Below are positions 43,260 to 54,691 of a stretch of 64,000 bases of DNA, piece after piece. How positions within the stretch are numbered: the stretch's first letter is position 1; each line of letters starts with the position of its first letter. A model generated the notes under the pieces. The model had not been told where the DNA came from and did no database searches. It saw only the letters and a list, made by a program, of their open reading frames with translations. The stretch is from Echiichthys vipera (taxonomy: Eukaryota; Chordata; Actinopteri; Perciformes; Trachinidae), in assembly GCA_963691815.1 (NCBI GenBank), contig OY829657.1, positions 27,347,243 through 27,411,242 of the forward strand. The letters run 5' to 3'. The translations under genes were made by a program, and so were the position numbers.

Positions 43260-46111
43260 TATTATCCCCCGTTCTACTTTTGGAGATTCTAGGAACGACA
43301 AGTAGCCCTGCATTCTCAGAGCGCAGCGATCTAGTCGGGTAATACGGTACTATGAGCTCTTTAAGATACGATGGAACCCGACCAATAAGAGCTTTGTAGG
43401 TAAGGAGAAGGATTTTAAATTCTATTCTAGATTTTACAGGTGGCCAGTGCAAAGAAGCTAATACAGGAGAAATATGTTCTCTTCGATTTGTTTTAGTTGG
43501 TACACGAGCTGCAGCATTTTGGACCAACTGGAGACTATTAACAGACTTATTGGAGCAGCCTGATAATAAGGAGTTGCAGTAGTCCAGCCTAGTAGTAACA
43601 AATGCATGGACTAGTTTCTCTGCATCTTTCTGAGACACAATGTTCCTAATTTTCGCAATATTACGCAGGTGAAAATATGCAGTCTTTAGCTATTGAGTTT
43701 CGGAGGCCTTTGGGGCCAAGTACAATGACTTCAGTTTTATCTAAGTTTAACATCAGAAAATTCATCCAGCTTTTTATTTCCTTAATGTGAAGTTTATCTA
43801 ACTGATGGGTTTCATCTAGTTTGATCGACAAATATACTGTAAATGTGTATCATCAGCATAACAATGAAAGTTTATGGAGTGCTTCTCTATAATGTTTCCT
43901 AAGGGAAGCATATATAAGGTGAATAGAATCGGTCCAAGGACAGAACCCTGTGGGACTCCGTGACTAACTTTAGTGTGAATCGAGGATTTGTCATTAACAT
44001 GTACAAACTGAGATCTATCTGATAAATATGACTTAAACCAGCTCAGTGCGGTTCCTTTAATGCCAATTAGATGCTCCAGTCTCTGTAGCAGGATGTGATG
44101 GTCAATAGTGTCGAAGGCAGCACTAAGATCTAGTAAGACAAGCACAGAGACAAGTCCTATGTCTGAAGCTATTAGAAGGTCGTTAGCCATTTTTACCAGT
44201 GCTGTCTCAGTGCTATGATTCATTCTAAATCCTGACTGGAAGTCCTCAAATAACTCATTATTATGTAAAAAGTAGCACAGCTGATTGGCGACTAATTTCT
44301 CGAAGGATCTTAGAGAGAAAAGGAAGGTTAAATATAGGTCTATAGTTGGCTAGTACCTCAGGATCAAGACTGGGCTTTTTAAGAAGAGGTTTAATTACAG
44401 CTACTTTAAAAGACTGTGGTACATAACCTGCTGATAAAGACATCTTAATCATATCTAATACAGGAGTGCTAACTATAGGTAACACTTCTTTAAGTAACCT
44501 AGTTGGGATAGAGTCTAGGAGACAAGTAGAGGGCTTTGATGCTGAAATAGTACATTAACATGTACTATTTAAGGTCGACTGTAGAAAAGCAGTCCAAGAA
44601 CATATCAGGTTGTACAGTTGGTTCCTGGGTTCCTGGGTTTGAAGAAAAATCTGTGCCAAGCGAGTTGATTTTGTCTCTAAAAGTTATAATTTTGTCATTA
44701 AAGAAGGTCATGAAGTCGTTACTACTGAGGGTTATAGGAATACATGGCTCAATAGAGCTGTGGCTCTCTGTCAGCCTGGCTAAGAAATCTAGGATTGTTC
44801 CTATTCTCCTCTATTAAAGATGAGTAAAAGGCTGCTCTGGCATTACGGAGGGCCTTCCTAAATGATTTTAGACTTTTAATGCCAGCTAAGCGAGATTCCT
44901 CCAATTTAGTAGAGCGCCATTTACTTTCTAATTTTCGCGATCCTTGTTTTAATTCACGGGTTTGTGAGTTATACCACGGAGCTGACTTCCTCTGTTTCAT
45001 TATCTTCTTTTTTAACGGAGCAACAGAGTCAAGGGTTGTTCGTAGTGAGCCTGCAACACTGTCAACAAGGTGATCAATTTCAGAGAAACTAACATTAATG
45101 CAGGAATCTTGAATATTAGGATGAGGCATTAAATTAAATGCAGATGGAATCGATTCCTTAAATTTAGTTATAGCACTATAAACATCTAGTGTAGAAAATT
45201 TTGCCTAGAGGTGAGTAGTCCTGTAATATGAATTCAAAAGTTATTAAATAATGGTCTGACAAAATAGTATTCTGTGGAAAGACTATTAAGTCATTGATTT
45301 CCACACCATAAGCCAAAACAAGGTTGAGGGTGTGATTAAAACAGTGAGTAGGTTTATGTACACTCTGACTAAAACCAATCAAATCTAATAGAGAGATAAA
45401 CGCAGTACTAAGGCTATTATTAACAACGTACACATGAATATTAAAATCTCCTAAAATGATTACTTTATCAGATTTAAGGACTAAATTTGACAGAAACTCA
45501 GAGTACGGCCCAGGAGCACGGTACACTATAAAAGTATAATTGGCTGCACAGTTTTCCAGGTTGAATTTGAAAGAAAAAGAACAAGACTTTCAAATGAGTT
45601 ATAATTTATTTTAGGTTTAGGGTTTATTAATAGGCCTGAGTCATAAATAGCTGCAACGGCTCCTCCTTGGCCACTGCCTCGAGGAATATGAGTAGTAATA
45701 TGACTGGGAGGAGTGGATTCATTTAGGCTAACATATTTTTCAGGATACAGCCAGGTTTCAGTCAGACAGAGTAAATCAATATGGTAATTTGATATCAAAT
45801 AATTTACTAATACAGCTTTAGATGACAGAGATCTGACGTTTAAAAGTCCACATTTTATTTTCTGATTTTGTTGCATTATCGCAGATTTGGTGTTGATTTG
45901 TATCAAGTTTTTCTGTATAGCGTCTCTTCTGTTTATTTTTGATCTGGTTAATTTAGATGATCTTGGGGCACACAGCGTTTGTATACTATACTGAGCTGGA
46001 AAATGCTCCACAGGGAGCGCAGAGATGTGAGTTATACTGCCACTCTGCTTCCTGTGCGTCTGTGGTAAGGGCAGCGCAGAGTGGAGTATTAAACCGTGAC
46101 TCTGCTTCCTG
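43260..46111 (-). pseudogene. LINE-Y ORF2, third locus
   Basis: From the 5' end: IKCGLLNVRSLSSKAV, DLLCLTETWLYPE and RGSGQGGAVAAIYDSG (45526-46111, endonuclease first half); IILGDFNIHVYV and LSDHYLITFEF (45176-45526); linker (44749-45129); and KPLLKKPSLDPEVLANYRPI (44261-44485). 43816-44223 carries LDLSAAFDTIDHH, VPQGSVLGPILF and CYADDTH, with the catalytic YADD intact unlike the tandem copies. The C-terminal domain is at 43280-43638. At least four frameshifts break it. The GDFNIHVY stretch has Y where other copies have D. Confidence 0.8.
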
Positions 46112-46344
46112 GGGCCTGTTTCACAAAGCAGGTTCAAAAAACTCTGAGTTTAACCCTGAACTCTGAGTTGATCTACTCTAAAATAGGAAACTCTGAGTTT
46201 TCGGTTCCAGAACAGCAGATTTGCGTCAGAGTAGTTTGACCTGGAGTTAAGCACGTGCACCACAAGTAAAAAAAGGACAGCATCAATGGAGCCCTGATTC
46301 GACGAGTCACCATGGCAACGGGGAAGCGAAGGGCTTCGCTACCA

Positions 46345-46610
46345 CTGGAACTGTAAATATTAATGCGCTCATACGGAGTTTGAGCAGGTTTACACCGCTG
46401 CAGCGGCAAAAGAGAGGGAGAGGGTGCAGGAGAACATTGCTGCTCGGGTCAGTGCGTAAGTTTAAATGTAGTCCTGTTGCAATCACAGTAATATCACAGG
46501 GGGAACTGCTTGAGTGGTAGTCTATTAATTTATTTAATTTAAGTGCAACCCCGCGGGGCAGAAGCGCAGCTTAAGATGAAACATAAAAACCTTTTTCTAA
46601 CAGGTAAAAC
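46345..46610 (+). pseudogene. Harbinger Myb/SANT-like protein remnant
   Basis: Plus-strand translation at 46362-46448 gives HTEFEQVYTAAAAKERERVQENIAARVSA, followed by gtaagt, a plausible splice donor (46455). After an interval ending in taatttaag, 46542-46610 reads CNPAGQKR and then MKHKNLFLT in the style of CNPAG..RTW..LKMKYKN. These are the signature stretches of the Myb-like accessory protein that PIF/Harbinger elements encode beside the transposase, where it binds DNA and aids import. Stops and missing residues show decay. Confidence 0.6.
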
Positions 46611-47039
46611 CTCAGCACAGTCTCATGGTGACGCCTCATTTTGAGCATGTTTTACATGGTAAAGTAAATATTACCGTAAGTGGCTGTTTTTTATACATCA
46701 TATAAATGTTGTATAAAAAACTCCCATTTGCAAAAAAAACGCAGCGCAACACACAATATCTGCTGTGATATGAGAGCATTACTGGTTGTTAATGTTGGAA
46801 ATGTAAGGAGGGATGAGATGGACTGTGACATGAAACGGTGTTGTGCGTATTCAGCCCCCTCGCATTATAGGTGATATTCTGGATCAGAAGGCTGTATAGG
46901 AGTATTTTATATACCGGTAACCCAACTAAAAGCACACACTTTTGAACCTATGAATTGCAAGAAAAGCTGGGATTATATTTAGGACGCTAAGTCAAATACA
47001 TTCAACTTGCTCAAAAGATCCATTTCATTCATTTTGTAA

Positions 47040-47480
47040 TTATGGCTGCAGTTTATTAAGGACGTCTATGCGCGGTCTGATAATCATCTCCCGACGATTA
47101 TATTTAATTCTCTTTGCGGTAATGCGTCAGCTTCATCCACGGGATCGTTATCAAAAGGACATGCCATGGTAGTGTAAATATTCAACACCTAATATAACTT
47201 CTAATGTAGGCCTACTGAATGATTTGTATACGTTGTATACAAAAAGTCCCGTTTGCAAAAAAACGCAGCGCGACACAGAATATCTGCTGTGATATGAAAC
47301 GGTACCGCTCAAAAAGAGAAATGCAAGAACATCTATAATCAATAGTTTGATAATCATCTCCCGACGAATATTTAATTCTCTGCGCAGTAATGCTGCACCT
47401 TCATCCACAGGATCATTATCAAAAGGACATGCCATGGTAGTGAAATAGTCGCCACCTAATATAACTTCTAATGTCTGATT
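47040..47480 (-). pseudogene. Harbinger transposase N-terminus, duplicated
   Basis: The minus strand at 47435 begins MACPFDNDPVDEGAALLRREL, the start of a HARBI1-like transposase. The same start occurs again at 47166 (MACPFDNDPVDEAD...). About 120 bases around each start (47085-47200 and 47350-47480) are repeats of each other. No catalytic domain follows; the frame runs into unrelated residues. The sequence therefore keeps two copies of the first coding exon and no DDE domain. Confidence 0.65.
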
Positions 47481-47826
47481 TTTGCAATGATTTTCTGAAA
47501 AAACAGACGACAGAACAACACTAAGCCAAAACTCGCCCGCTGACTGAATGAATGAGGAAATCAAACACCGTGTGTGGCTGAAAGAGGGCGGAGACAGAGA
47601 GAAACTCAAGGTTTTCTGAGAAAAACCTGGTCCCGACCAGGTTACTTTCAGAGAGCATGTTACCATGGTAACTGACCGAGAGGTTAAGTTACCTCTCTTT
47701 GTGAAACAGGCTAGAGTTACCCCTCTGTCTCTGGTTTGAGTTACCTCCCTTTGTGAAATGGAAAACTCAGAGTTTCCCTCACTTCAGGGTTAACAGACTC
47801 AGACAGCTTTGTGAAACAGGCCCCTG

Positions 47827-48712
47827 ATCCCAACACTGGGCTGGCATGGTTTTAGACCGCTAACAACTGCGTCCAGGTTCTTAGATATGAGAGCAGCACC
47901 CTCCAAAGTAGGATGAATACCATCTCTCCTAATAAGACCAGGTTTTCCCCTGAAAGACTGCCAATTATCTACGAAGCCCACATTATTTACCAGGCACCGT
48001 CCAGACAGCCAGTGACGGAATGATGACATGCGGCTATACATGTCATCGCAAGTCAAGTTGGGCAGGGGACCAGAGAAAATTACGGAGTACGACATAGTTT
48101 TTGCATATGCACACACCGACTCCACATTCATTTTAGTGACCTCCGATTGACGTAATCGGGTGTCATTACCACCGACATGAATATCAATCTTATCATATTT
48201 ACGTTTATCCTTAGCCAGCAGTTTCAAATAGGACTCAATGTCGCCCGCTCTGGCCCCTGGGACGCATTTTACTATGGTCCCTGGTGTCGCTAAGTTCACG
48301 TTTCTCAGAATGGAGCTGCCAATAACCAGGGTTGATTCCTCAGCATATGTGTCACTGAGTGGAGAAAACTTGAAAACCATGGGCTTCGATTTAGAACTAT
48401 GCCTTCCTCTCACAGTCACCCAGGAGGACCCTGGCTGCTCAGGGACTGCCGGGGGAGGGTTAGCAGAAGCCAACGCTACATGTGTGGCTTTGCACCGGCT
48501 AAAGATATAGGTGGCCGGCTAGCTACCGTAGCACAAGACTGAGCTTCCATGGTGCTGAGCCGTGCCTCTAACTCACTGAGCCTCGCCTCCAGCGCTACAA
48601 ATACACTACACTTATTACATCTACCATTATCACTAAAGGAGGCAGAGCAGTAGCTAAACATAAGACACTCCAAGCAAGAGAGAGCAGGAGAGAGAGCGGG
48701 GGAAGCCATCAC
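47827..48712 (-). pseudogene. LINE-Y ORF1: cysteine motif, coiled coil, SGNH hydrolase
   Basis: 48476-48712 begins MMASPALSPALSCLECLMF and has C-x2-C, a later C, C-x2-C (CLEC...C...CNKC), then heptads (ALEARLSELEARLSTMEAQ). A frameshift at about 48475 leads to 47799-48473 with WVTVRGRHSSKSKP. Next come TLVIGSSILRNV (block I; serine present, the usual aspartate before it replaced by S), DIHVGGNDTRLRQSE (G-x-N-D) and RRDGIHPTLEGAAL (D-x2-H). Apart from the frameshift the hydrolase domain is whole. With the Harbinger element removed its frame runs on into ORF2 without a stop. Confidence 0.75.
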
Positions 48713-49024
48713 CAGCCGAGGAGCTAACTTCTAAGTTAAAGTGGCTAACAGCGTGTAACGTTTAATCAGCAAGAAAGCGGCTGAAAGAAGGAGAGCTGTG
48801 AGTGCTTGAGTAGAACTAGTTGATGTTTAAATGTTAAGCGGTTACTCTCTCTCTTCCTGTTACCCTAACAACATAACAGGTAGACTGATCAGATAGGTAA
48901 CGTTATGTTTGACACGTCATGAAAAACTAAGCATAGAGGCATCCAGGAGGACAGCTAATGTTACTCAGTCTCTTCCTGTTTATCCGCCACTACGGCAACC
49001 TCGTTATTGGTTTTGTTTTATGAA

Positions 49025-49402
49025 TGTAAAGTAGATTTAGTACATTGACCAAATTAATTTAAAAATAAACAAATAAAAAATAGATTCAATACATTGACTA
49101 AATTAATTTAAAAATAAACAAAAGCAGATTTAGTACAATGACCAAACTAATTCAAAAATAAACAAATAAGAAGCAGATTTAGTACACTGACTGAATGAAT
49201 TTAACAATAAAAAAACAAAAAGCAGAATTAGTACATTGACCAAATTAATTTAAAATAAAAAGTAGATTTAGTACTTTGACTAAATTCATTTAAAAATAAA
49301 TAAATATAAAGCAGATTTAGTACATTGACTAAATTAAATTAAAAATAAATAAGAAGCAGATTTAGTACAATGACTAAATTAATTTAAAAGTATATTAATA
49401 AA
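49025..49402. repeat. A/T-rich minisatellite, eight units of about 41-52 bp
   Basis: Each unit has the core gcagatttagtacattgact and an aaattaatttaaaaataaa stretch. I count starts near 49029, 49081, 49125, 49171, 49219, 49261, 49311 and 49355. Units vary in the A-rich spacer. Confidence 0.85.
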
Positions 49403-49422
49403 AAAAAGATAACGATAAAGTA

Positions 49423-49833
49423 GGGATGCAAACCTGGAACCTTCTCGCTGTGAGGTGACAGTGCTAACCACTACACCACCGTATAGCAGTTAGCACTTTT
49501 GCCTCACAGCGAGAAGGTTCCAGGTTCGCATCCCGGCCTGGGCCTTTCTGTGTGGAGTTTGCATGTTCTCCCCGTGTCTGCGTGGGTTTTCTCCGGGCAC
49601 TCCGGTTTCCTCCCATATTCCGAAGACATGCACGTGTTAGGTTAATTGATGACTCTAAAATTGCCCGTAGGTGTGAATGGTTGTCTGTCTCTGTTCGTCT
49701 CTATGTGCCCTGCGATAGACTGGCGTACTGTCCAGGGTATACCCCGCCGCACGCCCGATGTCAGCTGGGATCGGCTCCAGCCCCCCGCGACCCCGACCCC
49801 GGGATAAGCGGTTGAAGATGAATGAATGAATGA
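49423..49833 (+). mobile_element. tRNA-derived SINE with inverted extra head and 14-bp target duplication
   Basis: 49483-49537 is a tRNA-like head (tagcagttagc A-box-like, ggttcgcatcc B-box-like). A body (tgtggagtttgcatgttctc) and a 3' end with atgaatgaatgaat follow. 49423-49482 is an inverted copy of the head. The whole is flanked by ataacgataaagta (49409-49422, 49834-49847), so both parts entered in one event. Confidence 0.85.
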
Positions 49834-49847
49834 ATAACGATAAAGTA

Positions 49848-49985
49848 ATCCTGTGTTTCCACTGCAGCTTTGATACACACACTTACCAGCAGCCGCTCCT
49901 TCCTTCCGATGTGGTGAGGGTAGAAGGGCCTGCATGATGATGATGATGTCCGAGCTGGGACATTGCAGTCCACGCAAAAATATAT
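49848..49985. other. Flank, nothing recognised
   Basis: Short unique-looking stretch with a small gat repeat (49936-49950). Confidence 0.4.
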
Positions 49986-50830
49986 GTATTCTGTGATGCA
50001 CTCAGTGAGCCCATCGATGTCCTCCCCACAGTGCAGGCCAGTCAGTCACTTCAAAGCAGCCCTGCTATGTCTCATAAGCCTCCTCAGACCACCTCCTCAC
50101 AGTCCTTGTGGTCGTAGGCTTCCTCTTCAGCAGAGGCACATAGCAGGGTTTGATGTGAACCAGGTTATGATCTGACCTGTGCAGAGGGGAGGGAGAAGAG
50201 GAGATGTATGCATCCATAATGTTAGCATACATAAGGTCCAGAGTCCTCTCCTATCTGGTAGGACAGCTCACGTACTGTTGGAAGGTCGGCAGAACTCTAT
50301 CCAAGGTGACGTGGGTAAGGTCTACCGACATGATGATGAGCACTGGGGTGTTGAGTTTGGAGTCTGGAGATGGTGGTGTGTATGATTCCACAGGAAGATG
50401 TTGGGTTTTCAGAGGGAGGGATGTACAGAACAACAGTGATGACATGCGGGATCTCTCTAGGCAGACGGTTAGGTCGGAGTCCAACAGCCAGCAGTTCAAC
50501 ATCTGGGCTACACAGCTGTTCTTTAATGGTGATATGACCAGGATTACACCATCTGCTGTTTACTAGAATGGCAAGCCCCCCTCCTCACCGCTTACTGCTC
50601 TCGGTGCAATCCCGGTCAGCCCAAATGGTTTGGAAGCCATCCACGGAGAGGTTCTGGTCTGTAATGTCCCTGTGCAGCCATGTCCGTGAAACACATCAGA
50701 CTGCACTCATGGTACTCCGGTTGGCTCCACGTTAGCGTCATTAGTTCATTCATTTCGTTGGAGAGACACTGTACATTGCCCATAACCACAGAGGGGAGAC
50801 ACGGCTTAAATCTTCTCCTCTCCATAAGCC
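49986..50830 (-). pseudogene. LINE ORF2 endonuclease domain, minus strand
   Basis: Starts with MERRRFKPCLPSVVMGNVQCLSNEMNEL (50825), then PEYHECSLMCFTD where the family has an FTETWL glutamate block. 50251-50502 carries VTLDRVLPTFQQYVSCPTR. Minus-strand translation at 50120-50250 gives RTLDLMYAN and RSDHNLVHIKPCYVPL, the end of the APE domain with its SDH block. Frameshifts occur at least at 50600 and 50350. It is likely the same family as the C-terminal fragment at 42121-42700. The element stops at about 49990, so no RT is present. Confidence 0.75.
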
Positions 50831-51100
50831 CGTCCCGTCTCGACCCTCCTCTATTGCCCTGACGTTGCCTCCCACCTCTGCGTAACCGGTGTGTTTTTCT
50901 CTAGAGTTCGGGTGGAATATCTGCTGGTCTGACCGCTATGCCAGCCGGCATTAGCGCGGTCAGCTGTTCTCTGGAGTAAACAAAGACAGCGTGTCCTGGT
51001 GGAAGCAGCATTAATAAAAATGTCTTATGTACTGTTCTGGAAAGCACTTTGTAACTTTGTTAAGAAAAGTGCTATTGAAATAAAGTTTATTATAAATAGC
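50831..51100 (+). mobile_element. LINE 3' terminus
   Basis: 51038-51096 reads ctggaaagcactttgtaact then gaaaagtgctattgaaataa and agtttatt, a familiar 3' terminus of an L2-like fish LINE on the plus strand, without its coding region. 50831-51037 may be the 5' leader of the adjacent minus-strand LINE. Confidence 0.5.
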
Positions 51101-51204
51101 CTACATTAGTCTGTGCCAATACTGGCTTATGACTGTGAACGTCCCTGGTCTGATAAACAGCTATGTCAACACGTGTTAGCATACGTTAGCCATGTGTTTT
51201 TAGC

Positions 51205-51590
51205 AAGCCCCAACCACAGCGACTTCCTGGTTGATCCAATACGAAAGTGCCAAAAACTGCAGTTCTCCGAGTGTCCAGTAGAAGTAGTTTGCACAATAGT
51301 GCAGTTTCTCACTGACCCCCGTGACCACAGCATAATTAAACCTACTTAGGACTTCTTTTACAAAAATAAACATTCTAGTCTGTATGTTTAAGTCATATCT
51401 CCATTACAACACTTAGGGAGGTGAATATTTTTGTAACAGGCTAGTTTTTATTTTATTGGAGGTGGAACTTTATGAATAATTAGGGGTGCGGCCTCTTGAA
51501 TGACAGCTAGCCTCTGGCCCTCACTGCGCCCCGGAGGATAGTTGTCAGGATTAGCATGCTAACTCTGTCATCTCGACCTGGACTGCGGCC
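51205..51590 (-). repeat. Dispersed unclassified repeat, copy 1
   Basis: On the minus strand, 51205-51400 matches 56049-56240 (aacatacagactagaatgtt, gtgccaaaaactgcagttct). 51400-51535 matches 58195-58350 (gagggccagaggctagctgt). It carries no coding frame. Probably a nonautonomous DNA element; its ends are not defined. Confidence 0.65.
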
Positions 51591-53390
51591 ATTTGTGTGG
51601 TGCTTTTCCCATCAGTGACAAGATGATTTGCTCTTCGATCAACTGTACAGACGGATGGTTCAGAAACACACCATACCGTGTTAATGTTAGCTTTGTTATG
51701 CTAATTAAATAGCCGCACTTGCAATATACAGTAACTTGCAGTACAGCCTGCTATCTATGACACATACACCAGATGCTAATCTGGAGCAGCGGAAGGATTT
51801 GGGCCGTAAGAGTCTGTGTTTTACAGTCTATGAGCATGGTACTGTCAAGGGCAGCGAACACTGTTAATAAATGTCACATGGTCAAAACGGTCTATTGTCC
51901 ATTGGAAAGAATAACAATATAATATAGAATATAGTGAAAACTTGCCGTACCTTATTGCTCTCAGAAATGTAGTACACCAATGCAGTTCAAAACAAAGTCT
52001 GTTCTATCTCAGTGAGTTTCGTAGTTATTTGTTAGATGGAGAACTGGTCAAACTTTAGGACAACAGAAGTCATAACAGGCTGAGCACAAGTAGGCTTTGT
52101 GAAACACATCCAAGGCTGGTAAGTTTAAAAAAGACAGAGTGAGCCCCCCTCAAAGCCACGGTCCTTTGTGGCCAATTTCACCCTCTGAAAACCATTCATC
52201 ATGGTTTCCCAGGTTCAGATAGTGTCATTGGCTTGTTGACATCAGCAGCAGACAAGATATCACTCAGATTGAGGTGAGGGAGTTGTGTATGCTGCAGTGC
52301 ACCCTGGGCTAAGCCTAAAGCTAGGAGTAAATTGGCTAATGCTCCGACAGGTCCCCTAAACAATATATTTTTGTTTTCCCAGGCAGCTGCAACAGTCATC
52401 AGTAGGAATTTCAAATACATAATTTAAAAAAAGCACAAGACTGGCTATACAATCTGTATTTGTTAGTGTCTTTTTGTCTCTCAATGCCTTACTTTTCCAC
52501 TGTCTGTGGCACTGAGCCCCAAGCCCATTGTTTCCCACTGAAGGCGTACACCTTTAGAAACAGTTTATAAGGTAGTATATAGTTTCATTTCTAAAAAAAA
52601 AGCCACAAAATCTATTTAAACAAATGGACACTGTCCTCAGACAGGAGGAAATAGCGCATATGTTTGACTATTTTTAGTGATAGATTTTTACCAATCCTCA
52701 CTTTTTAAATCCCTGCTCTCACGCCCACACTAGAGTTCGACTGACAGCTTTCACACAGAGAGTTAAAACTGTGTGACACGCAGTGCTGTATGTTTCACAC
52801 AGCTGTCAGGAGAGAATATGGTATAGGAGTTTCAATGAAATTGTTTTTTGGGTCCAAAAAATCGATGGACTGGGTTTGTTGACCAGGATCACACAGGTAT
52901 TGTGGGGATTTTTAAACATGAAGTGTTTATTTTTGTAACAATATAATTTAAGTTTTGTTATTACTCACTGTGTACGTATGGAAGTTATATAAAAATGATT
53001 TGGCATGCTTTCACATTATTATCAATTTAACACATTGCATAATTTAAGGCTGTTGCAGATAAGCTCCAGGTTAAAACTAGCTGGTGCTAGCTAGCTTCTG
53101 GTTGTTATTATCAGACTGTTGACGATGCGTCCTTCCATTTCTTATTCAGCTGCCATGCACTTATACAGCTCTCTGGTGCTTTTCTGCCGTTGCCTTTTAA
53201 AAGGCCGCCCCAGGGCCCACCAGTGGATATTAACGTTATTTTAAGATTAACTAGACCTGCAAGCAGGTATCAATGGGGTCCAAGCCCCCCATGCAACTGC
53301 AGAGGCAATCCAATTTGGACCTGCAGGTCCATGGGCACGACACACCTCTCTTAAGCGCCTCTTAGGTGCTTGCGTTCTTCCCCTTGGGCC
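51591..53390. other. No recognised gene
   Basis: About 1.8 kb with short unrecognised frames. Minor features are an A-run at 52594-52602 and imperfect cacacag repeats at 52750-52805. Confidence 0.45.
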
Positions 53391-53399
53391 TGTGAGCTG

Positions 53400-54400
53400 G
53401 TGGGTATGTTATCAGCTCTGTGTTGCAGGGTTCTGATAACTCCAAGCTTGTGTTAGGGGGTGGTGGGAGTCAAACAGTAGATATTGATCTGTGTGAGTGG
53501 GTTTTCTGTATACCCCAATGCGGAGGCTCCTGTCATTCTCCATATGGACGTCTGAGTCTAAGAAAGGCAAACTATTGTCCTTGACTTCTTCTCTGGTGAA
53601 CTTGATGTTTCTGTCCACAGAGTTTACATGTCGGTAAAAGTTTGCACCTCTTTGGATTTGATTTTGACCCATGTGTCGTCCACATATCTGAACCAATGGC
53701 TCTTGGTTAGGAGGAGTTCAAAGCCTTGTCCTCTACCTTCTCCATGTATAGATTTGCCACAATAGGGGATACTAGTGAACCCGTGGCACAGCCGTATTTT
53801 GTCTTTAAAAAGTGTCATTAAACTGGAAATATGTGGTGTTCAGGCACAAATCCTGAGAAATTTGAGATTTATTCGGTTGTGTAGGGAGTTGTCCAGTGTG
53901 AGCCGCTCTCTTACAGTTGCCAGAGCCTCCATGGTTGGAATACAGGTGAACAAGGAAGTCACGTTGTAGGATACCATGGTTTCATCTGGATCCATTTTTA
54001 ACTCTCGGACTTTGCTCACAAAGTCTATGGAGTTTGGGATGTGGTGTGGGGTGTTGCCCACCAGTGGTGCCAAGATATTAGCTACGTGCTTGGCAATGTT
54101 GCAAGTGCATGTTGCGAGTCCATATAAGCAGGGGGTTGAGTCCTGGGGTAGAGCCTGTAATTTTGTGATTTGTCAATGACCCCTTCTTTTTGTAGTTGCT
54201 TTAGACACTCTATAACCTTCTTTTTGTAATTGCTGGTAGTAGTCATTTCAGAGTTCCATAAGTGTTAGAGTCACTGAGTAGTGCAGAGATCTTTGCCTGC
54301 ATCTACCCTTGTCTGCTCGAAGGATTTTGATGTTGTGGGCTTTGCTCAGTGCTGTTACTGCTTTTCTCTCCTCAATGGTGAGGTTGGATGGGGGGGGGGG
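53400..54400 (-). pseudogene. Penelope-like element reverse transcriptase fragment
   Basis: From the N-terminal side: TIEERKAVTALSKAHNIKIL (about 54300-54390), ITKLQALPQDSTPCLYGL (54110-54170), then NTPHHIPNSIDFVSKV and SYNVTSLFTCIPTMEAL (53840-54073, palm block A region). WFRYVDDTWVKIKSKEVQTF (53624-53720) holds the YVDD catalytic motif, and FTREEVKDNSLPFLDSDV and VYRKPTHTDQYL (53412-53650) follow. These are diagnostic of Penelope-like RTs. Internal deletions and frameshifts occur at 54100, 53830 and 53640. The GIY-YIG endonuclease expected at the C-terminus is not present. Confidence 0.85.
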
Positions 54401-54689
54401 CATAGTTTGGGACAACGCTCAATGACTTGCAAGGTATAGGCTGCAGTTTGAGTTTTACTGATGGACAAATCTAAATAAATTGAAAAAAAAAAACTATGTG
54501 AAAACAATAGGGTTCCCAGCACTGCTGGTACTGGGGAGCCACGCTGCTGCTTGCATCGCTTGATCACATGATCATTAAAAGTTATGTCCTATAAATTCTT
54601 CGCAATAATAGATCCCCATTGTTTTTTCATTCAAATGCTTTTATTGTGAAGCCGTGAAATCAGAAAATGGGGCTTCATCTGCAGTAACT
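54401..54689. other. No recognised feature
   Basis: A/T-rich flank of the Tc1/mariner element; includes a short G-run (54391-54400) and an A-run (54482-54493). Confidence 0.4.
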
Positions 54690-54691
54690 TA

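Larger units (their letters stand above)
46112..47823. mobile_element. PIF/Harbinger transposon derivative, 1,712 bp
   Basis: The ends are GGGCCTGTTTCACAAAGC and its exact inverted complement, with CTG on both sides (46109-46111, 47824-47826). The other LINE-Y copies show the uninterrupted cctgatccc site. Inside are remains of both Harbinger genes in divergent orientation and several internal repeats, including extra TIR-like stretches near 47700. It is nonautonomous as it stands. Confidence 0.85.
42705..48930 (-). mobile_element. LINE-Y, third locus, split by a Harbinger element
   Basis: The 3' end is at 42705 (truncated tail: caaatcataacaaaagttat). The 3' UTR has a single 47-bp unit near 43104. 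ORF2 runs from 43260 to 46111, and after the Harbinger insertion ORF1 runs from 47824 to 48712. The 5' leader extends to about 48930, making it the most complete LINE-Y in the window. The 5' boundary is approximate. Confidence 0.8.
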
